64,000 nucleotides of DNA from Bryum argenteum. Its lineage: Eukaryota; Streptophyta; Bryopsida; Bryales; Bryaceae. The DNA lies in assembly GCA_037043015.1 (NCBI GenBank), contig CM073321.1, positions 30,668,101 through 30,732,100 of the forward strand, in the 5' to 3' direction. Positions 43,060 to 55,060 of this stretch are shown piece by piece; the stretch's first letter is position 1; the number at the start of each line of letters is the position of its first letter. The translations under genes were made by a program, and so were the position numbers. The notes beneath the pieces are model-generated. The model did not search any database, was not told the DNA's origin, and worked only from the letters and a program-made list of their open reading frames with translations.

Positions 43060-44160
43060 TAACCATAGAGAGAAGAATTCTGACATCAAAGAGGGTAGCG
43101 ACAACATCGACGAGAGGCAAATTGACAAGGACGAGGGGTAGAGTGAGAGGGAGGACGTTAGCAAGGGTGAAGCCAACAGTAAGGGCGAGGGTGAGGAGGG
43201 CGGGGGTAGGACTAGCTCGGCTGAAAAGAGCAATGGTGAGGAAGGCGAGGGTGGGGAGTGCGAGGGTAAAGAGGGCAACAGTAAGGAGGTTGATGTTGAG
43301 GAAGGCGAGGAGCAGACTGAGAAGGAGGACGTCAGCGAGGGTGAAGCCAACAACAAGGGCGAGGGTAAGGAGGGCGTGTGTGGGAGTAGCTCGGTTGAAG
43401 AAAGCAACAATGAGGAGGGCAAGGGTAGGGAGTGCAAGGGTAAAGAGGGCAACGGTTGGGAAGTTGATGTTGAGGAAGGCAAGGGTGACGAGGGCGATGG
43501 CGCCACAGTGCACGAGGAAGACGACGGTGAGGGTTCTGTGGGCAAAATAGACATTGTCGATGCGAAGCAGCAGAAGGTTGAAGGAAAGCAGGCAACGACA
43601 AGGAGTTCGGAAGTTGAGGCCATAGACGCTGATGAAGACTCCCCCTCCAACAAAGCTGACGACACTAAAGAATACTCCCCCTCCAAAGAAGCAGACGACA
43701 CTGACTCCAGCACAAATTGAAGCGCTGAGTTAGACGACACAAGCACATCATCAACTTTCGACAACTCGTCAAAGAGGCAAAAGAGAAAGCAAGATAAATG
43801 GGTACAATTGAAGAAGAAGGAGGTTGCGGCACCCGCCTGCGCGTACGTGCTCAAGAAGCAAAAGAACGTTGAGCGAAACTAGGCCTATCTGAAGGAGCTC
43901 AGAATCCTTGGGCTTGGTGCAAGGCTGTCTGGAGTAAAAATTTAGTCCCCTTCGAAGTCATCACCAACATCAACAAATAGGTTAGAGCACGACTCTAACT
44001 CTCTGACACAGAATGATGATCAATCCATGGCTAACCCCTTACTCCCTAGTAAAGAAGTTCAGGCGCTGCTGCACACCATTGCAAATCTCAGTGACCTGGA
44101 AGTCCAACACATATATAAGACTTTAGCTTTATTTTGTGAGCCAACAAATGTGCAACATTC
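43060..44160 (+). pseudogene. Decayed acidic, Lys/Glu-rich coding sequence
   Basis: One plus-strand frame can be followed from about 43,080 to 44,160 through TAG (43,139), TGA (43,718), TAG (43,880) and TAG (43,943). It encodes two tandem 58-residue acidic repeats (174-bp spacing; both start EDVS-GEAN-KGEG), a Ser/Asp-rich acidic region, then a basic helical part with RQKRKQDKWVQLKKKE and QKNVERN*AYLKELRILGLG, which resembles an ERN-AYL-SLG motif common next to plant transposon-derived genes. Gene identity unknown. The antisense Leu/Pro-rich ORFs here are shadows of this repeat. Confidence 0.5.
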
Positions 44161-45150
44161 ATTTGTTTGGCTCAATGTTAATGTTTTGTCAAATGTTAGT
44201 TGAATATTGTGATATAAGTATGAGGAGTTAAGGGTTTTGAATGAAAACCCTTAAATGTTAATTGGAAGGTTAGAAAGTATTAACTTTTTGAGAAAACCTT
44301 TTAGAGGAAGTGGAGTCAATTTGAAGATTGGAGTAGGGTAAGAAGAAACGGGGTAGTTGGTAGAGTTGGAAAATTAAACAATTAGATTAGGGACCCCACG
44401 ATGGAAGCCCAAAGTGGTGAAGGAAGAGTGGGGGATTTGATGAGTAGAGTAGAAGGCCCCACGATTAAAGCCCAAAGTGGTGAGAGAAGAGTGCGGGCTA
44501 TCCCTTTCTTCCAAGCCGGCACTCCTTCGACAAACAAGATCAAGCTACAATCAATAGGTCTCTCACGGTTAATATCTTGTATGTTAGTAAAATTGTTAGT
44601 CCTTGTTGGTTGGCTTCCATGGTGATTATTTATCACCTTGTGGCAATGGAAGCCACCATTGACCCTCCATCCAAGTGGCATGGTGGAGGGATCATGGGAT
44701 TTTTATATATTTATAGTGGTAGGTAGAGCATGGGCATGGGACTTGCTCCCTTGCATGGGTGGCAAGTTGGCTCCATTGTTAGTACTTACCCTTAGTTACC
44801 GGCCAAGTAAATGGCCGGGTTAAAACATGAGAGCAAGGGTATTTAAGCCTTGCTCCCAATCTTGTTTATCATCTCTTTGTAATGACCCACTCAATCTAGT
44901 TAGAGTAGGAGAAGGAAGGCCATGGGCCTCCTTCTCCTCCATCTTGTTTGTCTCATATCTTGTTTGTCTCATATCTTGTTTGTCTCATATCTTGTTTGTC
45001 TCATATCTTGTTTGTCTACCTCTTCTTCTTTGTAATGCTTAGTTAGAGTAGGAGTAGGGAGGCAGGTGGACCTCCCTCTCAATTTTGTTTCTTTTGTGAT
45101 AGGTAACTTGTGAGTAGAGCTTTTCAACGGTAGTAAGCATGCTCAAATCC
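44161..45150. repeat. Gene-free stretch with two tandem repeats
   Basis: 44,390-44,512 carries two ~60-bp units sharing CCCCACGAT and AAGCCCAAAGTGGTGA. 44,943-45,018 holds almost five copies of the 16-bp unit CTTGTTTGTCTCATAT. No gene seen. Confidence 0.75.
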
Positions 45151-45152
45151 GA

Positions 45153-45600
45153 GTTGTAGAGAGGGAGAAATCTGCTCCCAAAGTCGGGGTGTCCAAAACA
45201 ATTTCCCCCCGGCAGTGAACAAATCAGTTGTGTTCAAACAGCAATCACTCCCAGAGTTTTCTTGCTATGCTGTTGAGATTTCTAGGGTGGACAGAGCTCC
45301 AAGAGAGCTTTCCAGGGGTATATGGCATGCCCCGATCCGATCTTTGAAAAAGGAGAAATTGGCTCCCAAAGTCGGGGCGTTGGAAAAGTTTTCCCCCCCG
45401 GCAGTGGCAAAAACTGCCACAGTCAAAGTGGAATCAGTCCTAGGATTTTCACTCTTTGCTCTTGAGATTTTGAGGGTAGGTGGGAAATCAAGTAAGCTTT
45501 CTAAAAAGCTATGGCACGCTTGATTCCAAGCTAGGATGACGACTTGGTGGCCCAAAAACCAAGGGGCACTTTCAAGGTCATCCGGCGGGGGAGTTTTCTC
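45153..45600. repeat. Tandem duplication with 188-bp period
   Basis: CTCCCAAAGTCGGGG recurs at about 45,174 and 45,362, with a weaker third copy at about 45,550 (GGCCCAAAAACCAAGG). Units include GCATGC/CATGCC and (C)n-GGCAGTG blocks. Confidence 0.65.
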
Positions 45601-46120
45601 CTCATTTACCTTCTTGTTTTTTCCTCTTCTTCTTGTCTCCTCCTCTTCTTTGTTCCCTGTTCTTGTGATTTCCTTCAATTCACCCGTTGTGACCAAAGGC
45701 CACCTACATGGTGGTTTTTAAGGCTCACATATTTCCTTGAAATTCTTGCTAGAGTGTTAGAGAGAAATGCAATCCTTCTCACTGATGTGTTTGAGGACTC
45801 CAGGATCGTATCCGATGAAGATTTGATTCGGCCGCCCAGGAGGTCCACGGGTTTGAAACCTGCAGGGAAGTTGTTGCCGCCTGTGAGGAGGTGTGGACGC
45901 AAGAATAGGAAGGAGGACTCAAAATTATTGACACCGTTGAAGAAGTAACCACCAAGAGTTGTGAAGAAGGGCAAGAAGGAATCCACGGCGGACTCAAAAT
46001 CAAGCGTTGAAGAGGAGGACAAAGAAGACAACGACTTGCTAGAGTAGGACCAACCGTTGGAGCCTCCCATGAAACAGGCACGTCCGTCTTCACCCCCCCC
46101 CCCCCCGCAAAACCCCAAAA
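45544..46120 (+). pseudogene. Decayed coding sequence, basic/acidic
   Basis: The plus-strand frame from about 45,760 reads NAILLTDVFEDSRIVSDEDLIRP, then a basic stretch. TAA (45,946), an acidic Lys/Glu/Ser stretch, TAG (46,045) and a proline run at a poly-C tract (46,089-46,105) follow. The open frame across two nonsense codons indicates a relic gene. No family recognised. Confidence 0.4.
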
Positions 46121-47246
46121 TCTGCTAGAAAGAGTCCAAAGCCAGCGATTAAGGGGGACACACTCGCAAGCAATTTGCAGGAGTGGAGTGTGAAGAAGAG
46201 GAACAACCTTCCCAACTCTAGAATTACCACCATACCGCCAAGGCCCCCTCGCCCATCGCTGTTTTCTTCTTCGTCGGATATTATCACAGCTTTAAAATCC
46301 ACCAAGATGTGAGAGGATATGTGGTCCGCGGAGGGCTACCATCTAGACTTCACAAGGCCGGATGAGCCGTTTGCGGAATCACATGTTCGAAGACAATTGG
46401 ATTTCTTGCCAAGTGCAACAAACAACATGGATGTTCGTGATCCTGAGATAGAGGACTTGGACTTGGCGATTAAAGAATAACGTTTCCAACTGCTCCGAAA
46501 GAAAAAGGCAGCCAGGCAGGCACGGCAAGGTGAGCTTCAACGGGCCAGCGGCAAAGGCCCAAGTAGTCCCGATTGCAACAAGTCCTACAATGTTCATCAG
46601 AAGACCAAGAGGAGGCAAATATTGAAACTTCAAGTGGATGTGCTTCCAATCTGAGAAATAGAAGGGCAGAAGAGATTTATTGTGGAGGTGGACAACCAAA
46701 GAATACCGAGGAATGTGGCTGATGTCGAAACCTGTTCTCCAATATTTTAATTATTATTGTGTGATTAGGGTTAAAATGAGAATTTTAGCGTTTGGGAATA
46801 AAGACCGGATGGTTAAAACCGGTTTGTAGATAACATTTTAGTTTTGTTGTCCATCCGGTTGGCCTTAGTAGATTCTAGAGCCTACCGGATTCTTGTGGAC
46901 CCAATCCGTTTCCCTTGAGAATTCCGGGTGACTCGGTTCTTCTACCGGGTGGCTACCGGAACAGTCGGTAGACCTGGCGTATGGCCAGATAGTCTACCCG
47001 CGCTTGTAATTATAACCAGTGTACCTACCAAGGTCGGAGTAATGATGTCTCGGGAGGAGGTCTCCGGATTATGGCTTTAAAGCGCTGCCGCCACCATTCT
47101 TTGCCATTCCAAGTTTGATTCGCGCGCTCTCAGTCACCATACGTCAACGCGCGCTCAGCATGCCGGAGTAGAGCACCAATGAGTCGAGCCCAGTTAGCAC
47201 TCCGAGAGGTAGGGTTTACACCGGAAGGAGTCCGGAAGCGCAGAGT
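46121..47246. other. No supported gene
   Basis: Plus-strand codon-like stretches persist to about 46,720 but no domain is recognisable. 46,800-46,990 is rich in ACCGG/CCGGT words (for example GGTTAAAACCGGTTTG). Confidence 0.4.
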
Positions 47247-48428
47247 TTGGCGAGCGATTCCAAAGGTCGGAAGAGAAGGCGCAGCATTAGCGCAATGACG
47301 AGGAAGAGGGACGCCGAGCTATGGCGGGTGGGGAGGCCGATCTCCATCAAGATGGTGAAGCGGGACTTCCCCTGGACGACGCGCCATGAAGCGGGATTGA
47401 AGAAGGACCTCCTCCGGATGGGGTGCGCCTGCCTTTTCGACATTCCGTGGGATCTTTTGGACCACTTGATCATCTAGGAGACGGTCAGCAAGCGATTCCT
47501 GGAGCGGTTCGTAGGACACCGATTGAGGGGTAGGCTGGAAAACTGGGCGCCGCGCCATTGGAGGGCGACGTACCATTTTCAGGAGTCCAATGTGGGCTAC
47601 ATCACTCGGAAGGGTAACGAAGGGCTACGGAGCCAATTTCGGAAGTCACCCGACACGAAGGACGGCTTCAAGACCAAGTTCTGCAAGAGTGACCAGAAGA
47701 TGTGGGTGCATCGGTTTCTTGTGCCCATCTTCAACCTGGCTAAGCCGACGACTTGCTCCATCAAGCTTATGAAGTCGATTCAGTGGATCTACGACGGTAA
47801 GCAGCAGATTGGGTGGCACCACATCATCAGCAATGTGGTGCAGCGGAAGGTTGCCAAGATTGGCAACCGGAAGAGGTGTCCTCTAACCCCCTTCCTTTTC
47901 CATCTCTACGTCCGTTTCGGCCTCCTCACCGACCGGGAGAAGGGCATCTGGAGCCATCTACAGGCGATGTTGTCCGAAGATCCTCAGGAGGACATCTCCT
48001 CGGAGTCCGACGATGAACACTTGGGGGAGCAGCTAATCTACCTAGAGAAGTCATCGGAGCCGGTGGGTAAGCGGAAGAGGTAGCGAACGAAGGTGAAGCA
48101 AGCCGGGCCCAGCAGCGCACTGCGGACAACCACCCCAAAGAAGAAGGTGAACCGGGGGCCTACCACATGGTCAAGCAGGGCTACCCCGGCCGTGCCCTCT
48201 TTATTCATGTCCTATGGGGATGACGAGGGGGAGGAAGAGGACGAGCAAGAAGAACGTGCCCACCCGGAGGAGAAGGAGAAAGAGGAAGGGGAAGAAGAGA
48301 ACACCCCCCTCATCCGGAGAAGAAGGGCCCGCATAAGAAGAGCCAAAGCAATAGCAGAGGCAGGTGGGGACTAGTCCAAGGAGGAGGACGACCAGGAGGA
48401 CGAAGATGAGGAGAACGAGACCCCTCCC
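47247..48428 (+). pseudogene. Decayed plant-transposon-associated protein (PTP-like), interrupted by hAT copy 2
   Basis: A single frame from the ATG at 47,247 runs through three TAG codons (47,475, 48,081, 48,372) to the hAT insertion at 48,429. After a basic N terminus it reads LWRVGRPISIKMVKRDF, then after the first TAG ETVSKRFLERFVGHRL, LKSIQWIYDGKQQIGWHHI-like core and PLTPFLFHLYVRFGLLTDRE. The pattern L-x-I-Y-D/A-I-x-x-G-x-x-I-x-x-G-x-x-I resembles the putative plant transposon protein domain found in gypsy extra ORFs. The acidic C terminus (GDDEGEEEDEQEE) also recalls the aORFs here. Relic; it may descend from such an aORF. Confidence 0.55.
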
Positions 48429-48539
48429 CAGGGATGTCACACCATTTGGACGTTCAGACGTCCGTCGGACGTCTGCTAGGGGTGCAGAGACCGTCCCTGA
48501 CTTAGAGATTTTGGACTATTTACTAAGGGTAAATGTCTT

Positions 48540-48890
48540 TGGGGTGCGTTCATTGGCCGACCCACCCTGGCGACCGGCCCTCGAGCTCGCCGTCGGCCCG
48601 AGCGACCGGTCGGCTGGGCGGCCATCGGTGAAAGCGATTGGCCGTCGGTCCAGGCGCCGGCCTGGGCGACCGGCCGTCGGTCCAGGCGTTGGTCCGGGCG
48701 ACAAGCCGTCGACAAGGGCGACCGGTCGTCAGCCTCGGCGACCGGGTGTCGGTCCAGGCGTCGGCCCGGCCGACCGGCCGTCGGTCCAGTCGTCGGTCCG
48801 AGTGACCAGCCGTCGACAAGGGCGACCGGTCGTCTGCCTCGGCGACCGGCCGTCGACTTGGGCGACCGGATGCTTCCGGCGACCGCTAAA
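48540..48890. repeat. Subterminal GC-rich array of hAT copy 2
   Basis: Units of GCGACCGGCCGTCGGTCC and relatives, matching the array in copy 1 in composition and position. Confidence 0.75.
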
Positions 48891-49180
48891 ATATCCGGAT
48901 GATTTGCTGGCAGTATCCAACGATACTGGAGCATGCCATTTTCAAATTCCAACGGTCATATTTAGAGTTGGATGGTATATAAGAGAAGAGACATAGAGTC
49001 TCACTTCACTTCCGAATTTTGAACACTTTCCAAGGGCTTTGAGCTGCATACTTCATTTTATGTATACATTGCTTGGTAGGTATTGAGTTCGGAAGTGAAG
49101 ATTTCCGTAAGGAACCTTGCCATTTTTTTCACATCCCGATCCCACCACTGTTCAGACTTTTAGGCGTTCTATTTATCAAA

Positions 49181-51790
49181 ATGGGCCCTGCTCCATATGA
49201 GCCTTGGTTTAGAGACATGAAGAAGGCAAAGCGTTCGGGTTCTTCATACAGTGCTTTCTATATCACGTAATACTTTCCGAGAAGAAGAGTCGGAATCTGA
49301 GTCGTTATGGGTACAAGAAGATTCCTACACATCGCGATTCGAGTTCTGCCTTTTGCCCAAAGATGCCTAGGGAAATTTGGCACTTATTTTCAATGTGGCG
49401 GGGAGTTCCCTCCATATAACAGAGAATTGGACGGATTTGTTGGTGAATGTTCCCTCACTCCATCCGCGAACTTTCCGGGTGCCAGAAAACATGACATTTC
49501 AGAAACTCCTAGGAGTGACTCTTGTGTAGGGTCCTCTTTAGGCACGCCCATAAATTCAGTAAATCCTTTGGTTGGGGCAACCTTTGCTGCATCCATCCTC
49601 ATGAGGGGAATTAGGGATACTCGCTCGATGATTGGATCTATGAAGTAAACCAAGCAATTTGCAATTGAAGCTACTTTTGCAAACGCGGATAGTAGGGAGT
49701 TGGATAAACTTTGGGCGAAATTTTTCTACGAAGCAAATATACCATTTTCTGTAGCCCGGAAGGATGCGTTCAAAGCAGCTGTGATGAAGACTGTTGGATT
49801 TCGAAAATCTTCTGCTCCACCATCTTACCATGACATTTGGACAAGGTTGTTGGGAGAAGTACAGACCAAGTTACAAAAGAAACTAGATAGTAGACTCTCG
49901 GAGAGCCTTCGGAAGTTTGCAGGCACTTTGACCATGGATGGATGGTCATCAGGGACCAGTCGCCCTTTGGTGAATGCGATGCTTGTGATTCAAGCTGGAG
50001 AGCATTTTCTTGGAGTTATGGATACTACTAGCATAGAAAAAACAGCGGTATACATGTCAACTCTCATGTTGAAGTACATAGAACAAGTTGGACCAGAGAA
50101 CATTGTGCAAGTATGCACAGACAATGCTTCTGTAATGCTCAATGCCTCCAGAATAGTCTTAGAGAAATATTTGCACATTTTATGCAAGGGTGTGCGACAC
50201 ATGCAATGGACTTATTGTTGGAGGATTGGGGAAAGGCTGGATGGATGGCGTAAACTTTGTTCATGGCTAAGAGAATAGTTAGGTTAATCAAGGAAAGGCA
50301 AATGCCCTTAGCTGTGTTTTGTAAACACGAGGCGAGATTCACACTACTGATGCCTGACAACACAAGATTTGCTAGCCAATTTATAATAATAGATCGCTTG
50401 TCTAAGGTCAAGACATCATTGGAGCAAGTTGTTGTTGACCCTATGTTCACAGCCTATGCCTTGAAGAAGACGGTATCAGCTAGAGGTAAGCTTATATTCT
50501 TTCGTAAGGTCAAAAAGTTGGTGTTGAGCGATGATTTTTGGGAGCAATGCAAAAGATCATGGGATATGGTGGCCCTCGTAGTCTACGCTTTGAGAGAATT
50601 TGACGGCAAGGCTCCTAGTACGGGCAAGGCTTGGCATATCACGCGTGATCTTGAGAGACATGTTTGTACTTTGCATGCACCGCCATTCTCTTTGGAACCA
50701 CTTGAGGTGGCCACCGCAAAAGAGGAGTTTTATCATCGGAAACGGCTCATGACAACTGATTTACATGGCATGGCTGCACTTTTAAATCCTTATTTACTAC
50801 ATGACCAAGAGTTAGCTAACGATCTCGATCTTGCAATAGCTTGCAAGCGTGTTTTACAAAAACTATGTTCCGCGGAGGATTATGCAGACGTGGTGAGTGA
50901 ATTTCTTGCGTTTCGAGTAAGGGGTCCACCATTCCATGACATGCTGGAGCCTAAGACTCAAAAACTAGCTCCACATGCTTGGTGAGAGTTTGAGGGTGCT
51001 TATGCTAAGCTCCTCTCTCCAATTGCAAAGCAAATACTAGAACAGTCCGTGTCCTCGTCTGCTTGCAAACGCAACTGGAGTAGCTACTGTTATGTTCACG
51101 ACAAGAAACGGAATTGGTTACTACCGGAGAGAGCTGATGGCTTGGTCTACATATATTCTAACTCAAAATTGCTTGCAAATGATAAGTTGAGTGACGATGG
51201 CAGGTGGTATAGAGAGAACTTGGATTTAGAAGAAGACCAAGTACATGAAGACAATGAGGAAGCTGTCGAGCACGATTTAGAGTTTGATGACAATGATATT
51301 TTTGAATTTGGTGATGAAAACGATGATATGACTTTCTTCCCTGCTTCCAATGATGAAGATGCTCTAAATGTTCTCAATGCTAAGGGTGATTTTATTGCTG
51401 ATGGTGTTTCGGCGGATGATCTAGAGGATGAGCAGCCGTTAGCACGGTTAATGACACAAGGCAGCATGGAGAAATCCAATAACATCCCACCTGTTATCGC
51501 TAGTGCTTTATGGTTGGAAAAGGAGGCAATAGACGTGAATACCACTGCGTGCAATACTTACAAGTTGCATAAACAAAAATCTGCAACGGTTCCAATTGTT
51601 CCGCCAAAAAAACCAAAGATCCATGTTAATCTCCCAGAATTTGATACTTGGCATAAATATGGGAATATACAAGAACAAGCCCAAGATCAAACAAGAGGTT
51701 CGGAGCGATTATGAATATGATCCTACGGGGTCTAGTGGAAATGAAGTGAAGGGAGATAGCGATTATGAACAATCCTCTGGTCCTGATGAG
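49181..51790 (+). pseudogene. hAT-like transposase, DUF659-type, copy 2 (nonsense and frameshifts)
   Basis: Start MGPAPYEPWFRD at 49,181. From 49,307 the frame follows copy 1 residue by residue. A TAA (49,646-49,648) stands at a Gln of copy 1. LTMDGWSSGTS, CTDNASVMLNASRI and the acidic blocks remain. A frameshift near 50,200-50,250 and a TGA at 50,983-50,985 (W-x-E-F-E-G-A-Y context) break the frame. The C-terminal part absent from copy 1 is present: SSACKRNWSSY, VHDKKRNWLLPERADGLVYIYSN, the hAT dimerisation signature, then an acidic tail. It shows what copy 1 has lost. Confidence 0.8.
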
Positions 51791-52159
51791 TAGTTGAATT
51801 TTGCATTTTTATATAGTAATAGGTTCATAGAACTTATCCTTATTATAGATATTGTAACTATAGTTTATTGTAGTACTTTATTGTTATACTCCAAATTCAT
51901 TTGGAGATTCTATTGTCTACATGACTACATTTAATGTGTTGAAAAAAATTACGTATATCTTTACATACTTGTCGCACGTTGGTCTTCACTCTCAAGCATA
52001 GAGAAGAAATGCACATTAAACAAAAAAGATTGCAATCCTTTACTTCAAAAATAATGCCCCATGGATCAATGGTGGCATTTCTATCATTTTTAAATCAACA
52101 TTGATACAACCTAGAAAAAGCTTATATTTATACGTGCAAACTTAAGGTCCAACATCCGT
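51791..52159. other. AT-rich, no gene
   Basis: Follows the hAT transposase. No terminal inverted repeat, target duplication or coding region was recognised. Confidence 0.6.
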
Positions 52160-55060
52160 TTAAAGTGAATGTACACCCATTTCATTGATTTGAGCTATAC
52201 TACGAGTACGCGGTCTTTGACTTAGATGGGCAATTCTACCACCCTCTTCATATTCCCGATCCACAGCTGCAATTTCACGGCTCATTTCCTCCTGCCAACT
52301 ATCCTCCCCATCTTCCTCATCTTGAATCTTCCGCTTTCTACTAGGATCCACTTGTTCGTTACGTAAGATTTCCATGGCCTTCTAGATTTGTGCAACGACA
52401 TCGTGTACAATACCTTCAAAATCATCCATTAATATGAATGATCCTTCTTTTGGATATGAAATACATTTCCTCTAAAACAAAATGGCGTCATCGATACGCT
52501 TATCAAACTTCTGCTCTGCATCCCAATAAGAGACCTCCACATCTTTAAAAGAATTTTCCGGTAGCGAAGTCCGGTAGATTGCGGCTTCCTCCAATTTTGA
52601 TAGGACCATAGCTCTTCCAATTGGAGTATGATCGTACTTCTTGTACTCCTCTCCGAAGCCAGTTGAATCTGTTATTTTGTGCCACGAACCATCTTCTCCC
52701 TTGTCCACTCTCTTTGAAAGAAATCGAAAGAAACGGTTGTATTTGATGCTCCAATGCCCTCCAAAACTACGACAAAACAACTCTTGTTGTTCTTCACATG
52801 TAATATTCCTCGCCCTTATCTCTATTTTGTAATCTTGTGTCATCTAAAATAAGGGATCTCTTTCCCCACCATATTGAATGCTTACTTGATGTTTTGATTC
52901 TGACGTACTCCACTCAAGTGCATTTCCCCAATTAGAGTAGTGTAGAAATTTCTCTAGGAATTGATCTAATGGAAGATTCCATCGGTTGAACTCGTGCCCT
53001 CGTGGCATAAGATCTCGTATGCCCATCATTTCGTAGAATCTCGTGCTAAATGGGGAGCGACATACCGGACATACCGATTTTGTCCTGACATATCAGCATA
53101 TGCAAGTAACATGAAAGTTATGGCCACATTGGCCCAACGTGTATGCCCCCTCTGGACCAAAATGATGTAGGCACACCGCACATTTGTCCTTAAGTATTGC
53201 CGGAGGAGGGTCGCATGTGTTGATTACAATGCGAGCTGACTCTTGTAGGTGCGATGAGAATCTATTGTACGGCGCCCATCCTTCCTCTATCTCCAAGTCC
53301 AATCAACATCATTGTTTCTCCCATCTTATAGTAATTTGTACGGTCCATCATATCTTTTGCATCCTTCCAAAACAAGACCTCTATGGGGTCATATCGTTGT
53401 TTCGTACTCATCTTATGAAACTTCTCCAATGAAGCATCTACAACTTCACGTGAATCTCTTGATTTAGCTGCAATCAGTTTGAGATCGTCTTGTGCCTTCG
53501 AAACCAAGGTCTCCTTGTCTTGAAGTCGATGAACCCATCCCAACCTTGGAGTGGTGTAGAATCTACCGTTTTCAAGGTTTTCCGTAATGCCTCCAATTCA
53601 GCGACTGCCTCATCTCTCTCCTTACTTGTAGCCTCCAACTTCATTGACCATGCTTTTGCATCATCCTCCAATTTCACAACTGCAACATTTATCTCCTTAT
53701 TTGCAGCCTTGAAATGCATCGCCCATGCTTGTGCATCTGCGAGTGCATTATCTCTCTCCTTATTTGATATCTCCAACTTCATTGCCCAGAGACTTTCATC
53801 ATCGTCTATTTCGATAATGGTCTTTCCCTTATCTTCTTTACCATCCTGTTTACCACCCGCATCATATTCTGAAAGAAAAAGACTAAATGAAGTCCCTTGA
53901 GTGTCATTCTGTGATGGAACAAACTTGTCACCTTCTTTTGACTCTTCAAACGAATCCTGAGTTACACGGCGAACTGCTTCTGCATACTTTGCTTCATAGT
54001 CGCCAGCAGAATGTTTGCCAAACATCTGAATTTTTTTGCAATTCAATGTAATACTCTGTAATGGAATTCCTTAGAGTTTTATTTTTTCCTCTAGTTTCTC
54101 AATGATCTTTGCATCTCTTAGAGCATTGTTTATTAGATGGTGATATCAATCTATAATTGCCCCATAATTTATGGCAGCCTGTAGAACGTTAGGCATGACA
54201 TCTGCCAAAGTGCGACTCATTTTCACTAAATCAAGAGCCATACTCGTAAGTATTCTTGACCCCATTTTCAAGTCGATTCCTACAGCAGCTATGTCACTAG
54301 CCTTGGTAACTCCCAATCACTCCCTGACAAACCTTTCTCTATATCTACCACATTGCACCAATCTATTCCGCGTGCGGTGTTCAGCCACTCCTCCAATTTC
54401 TTATTGCTTGGTATCGTACGCTGATACTGATCAAAATTGTCCACCATACCTGAATCAAGGATCCATGACATTCATGACATCCATGATATCTGCTAGAGAT
54501 TTGGTTTCCCCTGGATCACTTGGCCCTTCGTCCTCTGATGTTGGTACCGGGGTTGCATGAGGTTCACCAACAACTTTTGTATCTTCGAGCCTATCAATTA
54601 TTGTTGCTTCTACAAGTGGAGCATCCATGGCAACCATGTTCCTTCCATCCTCCTTCTATGTCGTGGTTGTTGGAGGAGAATTTCTCACTGCCGTCTCATG
54701 AGTTTTCTTCCTCAAATGCTGCAATAAAGCCTTTGTAGAGTTTGATTATGGATCAAACATATTGGGGATATCCTTCTCATTTTTCCCGATTCGAAGAGGA
54801 AATGTACTACTTGTTGTGAATGTGCTCTAGTTCACCTTTTGCTTCAATGTTAGCGCAGCATACACCATGCAGAACAGCGTATAGGAAAAGTAACCTTTGC
54901 TCGTGGAACGATCTCCAAACAATACCACCCAAACTTCTTCACGATGAAGAAAGTGATCATCCTTGCATGTTTGCGGGTTGCAAGTAAAATTATTGGTATT
55001 AACTTTGTGACATGCTCTAGGCCAAAGTTAACCAATGTGGTACATCTTCACATATTTCTT
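52160..55060 (-). pseudogene. Decayed coiled-coil RING-finger protein gene
   Basis: Blocks on the minus strand: FTCNPQTCKDDHFLH-like Cys/His-rich piece (about 54,900), a TAG (54,827), IVDNFDQYQ/LEEWLNTARGIDW piece (54,471-54,289), coiled coil (54,046-53,474; MKLEISNKERDNALAD and MKLEATSKERDEAVAELEAL), then a RING: KCAVCLHHFGPEGAYT, CGHNFHVTC, in-frame TGA (53,093) and SVCPVCRSPF, which together give C3-H2-C3 spacing. After the RING the frame continues through TAG (52,844, 52,472, 52,382) to a basic/acidic C terminus ending near 52,160. Two frameshifts also occur (53,500 and 53,300). It would be an E3 ligase-like protein if intact; as is, it is dead. Confidence 0.6.

Larger units (their letters stand above)
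48429..51790 (+). mobile_element. hAT-like transposon, copy 2
   Basis: Starts CAGGGATGTCACA within the decayed coding frame at 48,428; the preceding 8 bp are CCCCTCCC. Contents are, in order: a hairpin CAGACGTCC-GTC-GGACGTCTG (48,455-48,475), a GC-rich subterminal array (48,540-48,890), then a transposase gene longer than copy 1 with a dimerisation region. No right TIR or second CCCCTCCC was found, so the right border is only set by the end of coding. Confidence 0.7.

Noticed and set aside
42980..43854. Leu/Pro/Ser-rich minus-strand ORFs of 177 and 279 aa
   Set aside because: They are shadows of the acidic plus-strand repeat gene; the low-complexity composition explains their length.
48364..48996. 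Arg-rich ORFs on both strands over the GC-rich array
   Set aside because: They arise from the subterminal repeat units of the hAT copy and have no domain.
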